Origin: an uncultured euryarchaeote
GTDB taxonomy: Archaea; Thermoplasmatota; Poseidoniia; Poseidoniales; Poseidoniaceae
DNA: 10,592 nucleotides
Direction of reading: 5' to 3'
Assembly (NCBI GenBank): GCA_937897005.1
Contig: CALCOQ010000028.1
Location: forward strand, 1-10,592
The notes beneath the pieces were generated by a model. It searched no databases and had not been told where the DNA came from. It worked only from the letters and a program-made list of their open reading frames with translations. Positions 5,680-10,592 of the stretch are shown here, in pieces; positions within the stretch are counted from its first letter, which is position 1, and each line of letters opens with the position of its first letter. Made by a program: the position numbers and the translations under genes.

Positions 5680-7290
5680 TCACATCCTGAAGACGCCATA
5701 ATCTGTATCAGGCATTGGGGCATTCAAACTGGCAGCGATACAAAGCCCCAATACATCTCTTGTATCTCTTGGGTCGATGATTCCATCATCCCAGACCCGA
5801 GCTGTTGAATGATAAGGTGAGCCCTCCCTTTCGTATTTCTCCAGAATAGGTGCGCGGAATGTGGCCAACTCTTCACCATACATGGGGTCCTTTCCCTCTC
5901 TTCCTCTTTGGTCCTGCTTGACTGTCGTCAACACGTCAGCCGCTTGTGGGCCACCCATGACCGAGATTCTTGAATTCGGCCACATGAAAAGGAACCTCGG
6001 GTCGTATGCTCTTCCACACATCCCGTAGTTTCCAGCCCCGTGACTTCCACCGATGATTACCGTGAATTTAGGAACAGGAACACAGGATACAGCAGTGACT
6101 AATTTAGCTCCATCTTTGGCGATCCCGCCAGCTTCATACTTGCGACCAACCATGAATCCCGTGATGTTCTGCAGGAATACCAGAGGAATACCTCGTTGGC
6201 CACAGAGTTCGACGAAATGCGCCCCCTTGAGACTGGATTCACTGAACAATATCCCGTTGTTGGCAATGATACCGACTGGATGCCCATGGATTCGAGCGAA
6301 TCCACAGACCAGAGTGGTTCCATATCTTGCCTTGAATTCGTGAAATCGAGAACCGTCCACCACTCTGGCTATCACTTCTCGAACATCATATGGTGTGCGA
6401 TTATCCTCTGGAATGATTCCTAGCAGGTCCTCGATATCATGAACCGGCTCTTCAGGAGCACTTCTGTCAAGTCTGCTCTTTTCTGTAGGATTGAGATTCT
6501 CGACAATGTTCCTGACCAGCCTCAAGGCTTCATTCTCATCTTCAGCATAATGATCAGCAACTCCAGATTCCACGGTGTGAACTTCTGCACCTCCCAGTTC
6601 TTCAGCCGTGACCACCTCACCAGTCGCTGCTTTGACCAAAGGGGGACCTGCCAAGAAGATGGTACCATTACCCTTGACTATTATCGACTCATCTGACATT
6701 GCTGGGACATAGGCACCTCCGGCAGTACATGAACCGAGGACAGCAGCCACTTGGGGGATGCCTTTGCCACTGAGCATCGCCTGGTTTCGGAATATTCGCC
6801 CGAAGTGTCCCTTGTCTGGAAACACCTCATCTTGCAGTGGTAGGAATGCCCCTCCCGAATCTACCAGATACAGGCATGGCAGATGGTTTTCGTCAGCGAT
6901 CTCTTGAGCCCTGATATGTTTCTTGACAGTTATCGGGTAATATGAACCACCTTTGACCGTGGCGTCATTAGCAACGAACATGCATTCTCTTCCGTGTACT
7001 ACCCCGATACCGGTGACTATTCCAGCACTATGCGCATTTCCGTCATACAGACCATTGGCCGCTAGAGTAGATAATTCAAGGAAAGCAGTACCCGCATCGA
7101 CGATCCTTTCGATACGTTCTCGAGGTAACAACTTGCCGCGACTTCGGTGCCTGGTCTCGTATTTTCCTCCTCCACCGGAACGTGCAACAGTCATCCGTTT
7201 GTTGAGTTCATCCAGTAGGCGTTGATTGTGTTGCTTCCTGACTTCAAAATCAGGTACGCCTCTATCAACACGAGTGGATAATCGGTCCAT
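5680..7290 (-). CDS. liuB: Methylcrotonyl-CoA carboxylase beta (carboxyltransferase) subunit
   Basis: Transfers the carboxyl group from biotin to 3-methylcrotonyl-CoA, making 3-methylglutaconyl-CoA. From ATG 7290 it has 536 residues with both crotonase-like carboxyltransferase halves. The N half includes GGSYYPITVKKH (114-125), LVDSGGAFLP (142-151), GSCTAGGAYVPAM (186-198) and IFLAGPPLVKAATGE (211-225). The C half includes DVREVIARVVDGSRF (302-316), LFLQNITGF-like LVFLQNITGFMVG (370-382), GGSHGAGNYGMCGRAY (414-429) and ARVWDDGIIDP (497-507), ending in DYGVFRM. Nearly every block matches mitochondrial MCCC2 and bacterial LiuB, and the match is closer than to propionyl-CoA carboxylase beta. ATG 7290 is preferred because GAGG stands seven nt upstream; ATG 7308 and 7305 in the same frame lack a well-placed Shine-Dalgarno. 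It is the first liu gene of the run, 72 nt after the DUF63 gene. Confidence 0.96.
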   Translation of the reverse strand: MDRLSTRVDRGVPDFEVRKQHNQRLLDELNKRMTVARSGGGGKYETRHRSRGKLLPRERIERIVDAGTAFLELSTLAANGLYDGNAHSAGIVTGIGVVHGRECMFVANDATVKGGSYYPITVKKHIRAQEIADENHLPCLYLVDSGGAFLPLQDEVFPDKGHFGRIFRNQAMLSGKGIPQVAAVLGSCTAGGAYVPAMSDESIIVKGNGTIFLAGPPLVKAATGEVVTAEELGGAEVHTVESGVADHYAEDENEALRLVRNIVENLNPTEKSRLDRSAPEEPVHDIEDLLGIIPEDNRTPYDVREVIARVVDGSRFHEFKARYGTTLVCGFARIHGHPVGIIANNGILFSESSLKGAHFVELCGQRGIPLVFLQNITGFMVGRKYEAGGIAKDGAKLVTAVSCVPVPKFTVIIGGSHGAGNYGMCGRAYDPRFLFMWPNSRISVMGGPQAADVLTTVKQDQRGREGKDPMYGEELATFRAPILEKYEREGSPYHSTARVWDDGIIDPRDTRDVLGLCIAASLNAPMPDTDYGVFRM

Positions 7291-7362
7291 GCTTCCCCCT
7301 CTCATCATGAGGGACTTGTAGCCCCACCTTGAAGCATATGGTTGGAGAGGCCATCATCGACC

Positions 7363-8742
7363 TCAGACGCCGAGCATCAGTCGGCCCAGGTCCCTCAGAC
7401 CTGGAGCAAGGCCGACAATGAGTAAGGCAAGGACGATGAGCAACCTCAGATGTCGGTTTCGATGTTCAACTCTAATCTCTGTGAATACCCAGATCAATAC
7501 TGCGGTCAACAGCGCTTTTGTCAAGAAGAACAGCCATGCTCCGGCATTTCCGGTCATGGCAGCCCCCCATGCGATTATCTGGGAACTGACAACGTGCTTC
7601 TCACTGTATCCAAAGAAATCAATTCCCATCCAAGTAGCCAATCCATCGCAAAGTTGACCAAAGGTGAATGCGAGTACCAATGGGTTGGCGAGTAATGCAA
7701 TGCGGGCATCTGATTCATATTCCTCCTTCTCAGACGGCTCACCTTTTTCCCACTCCATCACGCTGAAGTTCTTTGGAAGAACACCACTTTCATATCCTGC
7801 TGCCAGCATTTTCAAGTTGGCTGAGTTGCCCATCCTGAACATCTGCCAGCAAATCAAGGTTGGAACACCCAAGATGATGAAAGCGGGCCACCATGCAGCC
7901 TCATTGGATGGATGCCAAGGTGTGGAATGGAACTGTAGCCAGAATCCAAAGCCCAAGACAGCTCCTCCCCAGCCCACGGTCAATAGAGCGCGTTCCATAC
8001 CACTCCACTGCTCTTCTGCCGATAGCCAGGTTGCGATCAAAACAGAACAGATGAGGCCAACGATTGGCCACAGAATTCCAATCTCCGAATCTGATGCCAA
8101 GGCTGGAGAATAAAGCAGAAGCCACATCAGCAAGAGCATCGAGATGGAAACGATCCGGTGCCTTCCGGTCATGACTGAAGCAGTATCATTCTGAGAGGAA
8201 TCGGGTAGCCGTTCTGCCCAGAGGCCCAATAATGCAGTTGCCATTACCCATATGGCGAGGTGAAAGTGGATGAGAGGAGAAATGAACAGTATCTGATATG
8301 ACTCAGGGAACAGTTCAGAGTCCTCCAGAACCCTGATGATACTGGCTAGAGCCACCCATGGGATGAAGACCAGAATGGTGCGGGGCTCTGCTGGCAAGGA
8401 CAGTTTCCGGAAAACGGCTGAAAGGACAACCACAGTCAACAGCAGGATGCCGGTGAACAACATCGTGTTGAACGGATTGTATCCAGCATCTCCCTTCGTC
8501 GCATCTTCATTCACCGGGTCCCATACCATCGGTCCGAGAAACCCATCCCAGAACAGTGACGGGAGCAATAATGAGCCCAAGATGAGAGTGGATAGGATTC
8601 CCAGTAACAGATAGACAGAGGCCATCTCAAATCTACTGTACTGTTCATCGGGCAAGGGGGGTGTGAATGTCAGAGTCTCTTCATTGGATTCAGCGATGGC
8701 CTTGCCTTCTTCATCAGTTCCAGAAGTCTCGTCTTCAGCCAT
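7363..8742 (-). CDS. DUF63 family polytopic membrane protein, function unknown
   Basis: From ATG 8742 it has 459 residues. An acidic, Glu/Ser/Thr-rich N-terminal tail of about 35 residues is followed by about eleven hydrophobic stretches that look like membrane helices. A hydrophilic loop at about 305-347 precedes the conserved C-terminal part. Family marks as I remember them are FIPWVALASIIRVLEDSELF (126-145), GQLCDGLATWMGIDFFGYSE (362-381) followed by KHVV, a helix with a buried Lys (FLTKALL, about 405-411), and the C-terminal LAPGLRDLGRLMLGV. Conserved Asp, Glu, His and Lys inside or at the edge of membrane segments hint at a catalytic or transport role, but no function is known. ATG 8742 follows GGAGGAG nine nt upstream. 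An in-frame GTG at 8769 would add nine residues but has only a poor ribosome site. The family is archaeal, so this gene is the best lineage marker here. Confidence 0.85.
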   Translation of the reverse strand: MAEDETSGTDEEGKAIAESNEETLTFTPPLPDEQYSRFEMASVYLLLGILSTLILGSLLLPSLFWDGFLGPMVWDPVNEDATKGDAGYNPFNTMLFTGILLLTVVVLSAVFRKLSLPAEPRTILVFIPWVALASIIRVLEDSELFPESYQILFISPLIHFHLAIWVMATALLGLWAERLPDSSQNDTASVMTGRHRIVSISMLLLMWLLLYSPALASDSEIGILWPIVGLICSVLIATWLSAEEQWSGMERALLTVGWGGAVLGFGFWLQFHSTPWHPSNEAAWWPAFIILGVPTLICWQMFRMGNSANLKMLAAGYESGVLPKNFSVMEWEKGEPSEKEEYESDARIALLANPLVLAFTFGQLCDGLATWMGIDFFGYSEKHVVSSQIIAWGAAMTGNAGAWLFFLTKALLTAVLIWVFTEIRVEHRNRHLRLLIVLALLIVGLAPGLRDLGRLMLGV

Positions 8743-8815
8743 CTCACTCGGCTCCTCCACCAATATCACTTGGACCCGCCACTAGGGAGTCACGCATTGC
8801 CTTTTGGCTGAATAA

Positions 8816-9577
8816 TCACTCTTCTTCGCCGTGAGCATGAGACTCATGTCCACAATCAGGGTCTTCACAATCATGTTCGTGGTCGTCAGCATCCGCCGCA
8901 GCACGAGGTTCGTGAACCTCAACGAAAGAAACCTTACCCACATCCATTGCTTCACGAAGAACTGAAACCACTCGGAACTTCATCATCGCCGCATTGGTAT
9001 CGAAAAGCATTGATTGAGGAACTATTACCGAGACATCATCGCCATCGAACTCTACTTCAAAATCATCGTGTCCAGAATTTGATTTGAGAAGCGCCACGAC
9101 TTTCTCAGCACGGTCCTCCACCACTTTGACGATGGTATACTTGTAGCGAAGTGTACGTCCCGCCAGAGGATGATTGAAATCGACTCGAGCGCGTCCAGCA
9201 GCAAAGAGAGTCAAGACTCCTGTCCTGCCTTCAATCTCAACTGATGAACCGATGCCCAGAGATTGAGGGTCGTTCACAGCACGCATCAACTTGTCTTGAT
9301 TGATAGTCTCGATCATGGTGGTGTCCTTGTCCCCATATCCTTTGGTTGGTTCGATATCGATATCATACTCTGTTTCCGCTTCGGCTTCGAGTAGGCTGTC
9401 TTCGAATCCCTCGATCAACTGCCCTCCGCCTACAACAGTGACCAAGGGGCTGTATCCGCGCCCTTCTTGATGGATTTCATGTTCTTTGGCGACCTCTTCA
9501 AGTGTGGTCTCCAGTAGGTCACCGGTGTCTGCATTATACAATTCATAGTCTACGTGAACGATGGTTCCACTATCCAA
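8816..9577 (-). CDS. SlyD-like FKBP-type peptidyl-prolyl cis-trans isomerase with His/Cys tail
   Basis: Likely a cytoplasmic folding helper that isomerises prolyl bonds and acts as a chaperone. Of 253 residues, the FKBP fold is split: the N part (about 1-80) contains VVGGGQLIEGFEDSLL (48-63), and the C part (about 130-152) contains DFNHPLAGRTLRYKYTIVKV (133-152). The inserted chaperone flap lies between (about 81-129). A further domain at about 155-222 resembles the C-terminal extension of long archaeal FKBPs. The acidic tail (230-253) carries five His and two Cys (H233, H235, C237, C242, H244, H247, H249), comparable to the metal-binding tail of SlyD. No signal peptide or membrane segment is seen. 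The start is TTG 9577, the only start in the open frame after an upstream TAA. Binding of nickel or another metal is inferred from the tail only. Confidence 0.95.
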   Translation of the reverse strand: MDSGTIVHVDYELYNADTGDLLETTLEEVAKEHEIHQEGRGYSPLVTVVGGGQLIEGFEDSLLEAEAETEYDIDIEPTKGYGDKDTTMIETINQDKLMRAVNDPQSLGIGSSVEIEGRTGVLTLFAAGRARVDFNHPLAGRTLRYKYTIVKVVEDRAEKVVALLKSNSGHDDFEVEFDGDDVSVIVPQSMLFDTNAAMMKFRVVSVLREAMDVGKVSFVEVHEPRAAADADDHEHDCEDPDCGHESHAHGEEE

Positions 9578-9680
9578 GGTAGCACATCCTCCCCCTTAGG
9601 GGCGAGCCGCCGACCGACTCCCCCTTTATCATTGAAACGGCCTTGAACTGAACCAAAGGTGTACGAAACTATTCGAAATT
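9578..9680 (-). promoter_or_regulatory. FKBP upstream region with GC-rich inverted and direct repeats
   Basis: This 103-nt gap between the ccmF-like stop and the FKBP start is the longest in the window and the natural place for the FKBP promoter. It holds two copies of AAGGGGGAG on the - strand (9618-9626 and 9589-9597, the second being part of the Shine-Dalgarno). AGGGG-GAG at 9618-9625 can pair with CTC-G-CCCCT at 9598-9606 with one bulged base, forming a GC-rich hairpin over about 9598-9625. The same CCCC could instead pair with the Shine-Dalgarno GGGG just downstream. ATGATAAAG near 9627-9635 is a poor TATA match. No T-run follows the hairpin, so it does not look like a terminator. Confidence 0.3.
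9586..9595 (-). promoter_or_regulatory. Strong Shine-Dalgarno before a TTG start
   Basis: GGGGGAGGAT lies eight nt before the TTG at 9577. It supports initiation of the FKBP gene at this rare start codon, since no ATG or GTG is available in the frame between the upstream TAA and the first conserved FKBP residues. Part of it can pair with CCCC at 9599-9602. Confidence 0.7.
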
Positions 9681-10592
9681 TCATTCTTCTTCACTGTTCT
9701 GAGGCTTTTTCCAAGTTGCGGAACCCAGTAGTAATCCGAGCAACATCATCGACCAACCAATCCAGACCAAGTGGCTTCCATTGAGATTATAGATGGTGAC
9801 TCTGACAGATTCCACTTCATCCAGACCTCCCATCAACGAGGCACTCATCAATCCACCAGCCTGACTAGAGTCGAAGATGACTATCAGGTCCCCATGGAAT
9901 CGTGCGTGGCTATCTATCTCACTACGTGCAGTCACTCTCCCGTTAGGAGAATCAAATCTGAGAACCCCAGGTTTCAATGTGGTTATCAAGTCCCCAATCT
10001 CGCCATCCACCACTTCGTGGACATCGATATTTGCACCTATGTACCCGTCTCCAACGATGAATCTGTCATCGAACTCTGAATCATCCTTTGAAATGATATC
10101 AATTCCTCGGAAGATGAATGCTTCATTATCGATCACTATCGCTTGATCCTTGTTCAGACTGTACCTGTGTCCAGCATCTCCTCTGTCGACAAGCGTGGTG
10201 GTGAATACATGTCCAAGCAATAACAACAGCAATCCAAGATGAACGGTATGAGCCCCAAGTAATCTCCAACGATTGCTCGACCCCTTCAACCCAAATTTCT
10301 GCAATCTTGCTTTCAAGGACTTGCTCGTTCGCCCAAGTTCGGTTGACAAGGATGGAATCGCCATCAGCAGAGGTAATGTGAGAAGCCAAGCGATATGTCC
10401 CCTGACGAAGACTCCAGAAAGGGTATCAGCAGAATCTCCGGGTAGGGAATGGGGTGCGGAAACTGCAAGTATCAGAGAAGCCAACATTATTCCAAATGCA
10501 AACAAGAATTGTTTCTTCTTCTCGACATGCCTCCTCCAACCGAACACCGTCAAAGCCAGCACGACGAGTGAAATCAAGACCGAACCCAATAA
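9681..10592 (-). CDS. ccmF: Cytochrome c maturation protein CcmF-like, C-terminal part (5' end outside window)
   Basis: CcmF is the membrane subunit that attaches haem to apocytochrome c in system I maturation. The frame is open through the right edge (the last codon is TTA), so the N-terminal part with the WWD haem domain lies outside; the in-frame TTG at 10589 is not the likely start. About 303 residues remain. They contain three hydrophobic helices and then WRLLGAHTVHLGLLLLLLGH, which matches the CcmF segment where a conserved His (LAHLG in bacteria) binds haem. Next comes a hydrophilic domain of about 110 residues, expected outside the membrane. The C-terminal helix HLVWIGWSMMLLGLLLG resembles the last helix of CcmF, followed by a short charged tail. 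CcsA/ResB-type proteins are related in role but lack this end. It is read in the same direction as the FKBP gene, 103 nt away, and need not share a transcript with it. Confidence 0.8.
   Translation of the reverse strand, partial: LLGSVLISLVVLALTVFGWRRHVEKKKQFLFAFGIMLASLILAVSAPHSLPGDSADTLSGVFVRGHIAWLLTLPLLMAIPSLSTELGRTSKSLKARLQKFGLKGSSNRWRLLGAHTVHLGLLLLLLGHVFTTTLVDRGDAGHRYSLNKDQAIVIDNEAFIFRGIDIISKDDSEFDDRFIVGDGYIGANIDVHEVVDGEIGDLITTLKPGVLRFDSPNGRVTARSEIDSHARFHGDLIVIFDSSQAGGLMSASLMGGLDEVESVRVTIYNLNGSHLVWIGWSMMLLGLLLGSATWKKPQNSEEE

Noticed and set aside
7309..7362. Gap before the beta subunit gene as a promoter
   Set aside because: The AAGGTG here is too far from ATG 7308, and no TATA-like element or repeat stands out.
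7664..8113. Open frame of 149 codons on the + strand opposite the DUF63 gene
   Set aside because: Hydrophobic membrane genes often leave long antisense open frames; I see no ribosome site or family motif.
8743..8815. Gap between the FKBP stop and the DUF63 start as a regulatory region
   Set aside because: It holds only the DUF63 Shine-Dalgarno and an alternative GTG start; no convincing TATA box or hairpin.
1..10592. CRISPR arrays, tRNA genes, insertion sequences or phage genes
   Set aside because: No spaced direct-repeat array, cloverleaf-like segment, transposase motif or phage protein was seen on either strand; genes fill nearly the whole window.

Overview
The window is a gene-dense stretch of what is most likely an archaeal chromosome. 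My best guess is an uncultured marine euryarchaeon of the Poseidoniales (Marine Group II) or Thermoplasmatota type. The archaeal evidence is a DUF63 membrane protein, a family known essentially only from archaea, and a long archaeal-style SlyD-like FKBP. The metabolic genes look bacterial or mitochondrial, which fits a heterotrophic marine archaeon that has acquired catabolic genes. The lineage is inferred from gene content; no rRNA or other marker lies in the window.

Layout: one gene runs on the + strand at the left edge, the 3' part of serS (2-733). Everything else is on the - strand and is read right to left: the 3' part of a ccmF-like cytochrome c maturation gene (9681-10592), a SlyD-like FKBP isomerase (8816-9577), a DUF63 membrane protein (7363-8742), methylcrotonyl-CoA carboxylase beta subunit (5680-7290), methylglutaconyl-CoA hydratase (4779-5633), a biotin carboxylase (3216-4769), a separate biotin carrier protein (2714-3205) and acetyl-CoA synthetase (734-2683). 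The acs and serS stop codons abut inside one TGATCA palindrome, with no intergenic DNA. The longest gap is about 103 bp (9578-9680). I saw no tRNA, rRNA, CRISPR array, insertion sequence or phage gene.

Function: the centre is a leucine-catabolism (liu) core. The beta subunit, the biotin carboxylase and the biotin carrier would together carboxylate 3-methylcrotonyl-CoA, and the hydratase would convert the product to HMG-CoA. Isovaleryl-CoA dehydrogenase and HMG-CoA lyase, the steps on either side, are not in the window. Acetyl-CoA synthetase follows 30 nt downstream and would feed acetate into the same acetyl-CoA pool.

The most notable feature is that the carboxylase alpha subunit, usually one fused protein (biotin carboxylase, linker, biotinyl domain), is here two genes. 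They are joined by a composite stop/Shine-Dalgarno signal (TGAGGTG) that also occurs at the hydratase/biotin carboxylase junction. A +1 slip at the CCC-TGA end of the biotin carboxylase gene would restore the fused protein. The choice between a true split, programmed frameshifting and an assembly indel is the main open question. I found no clearly unprecedented system.
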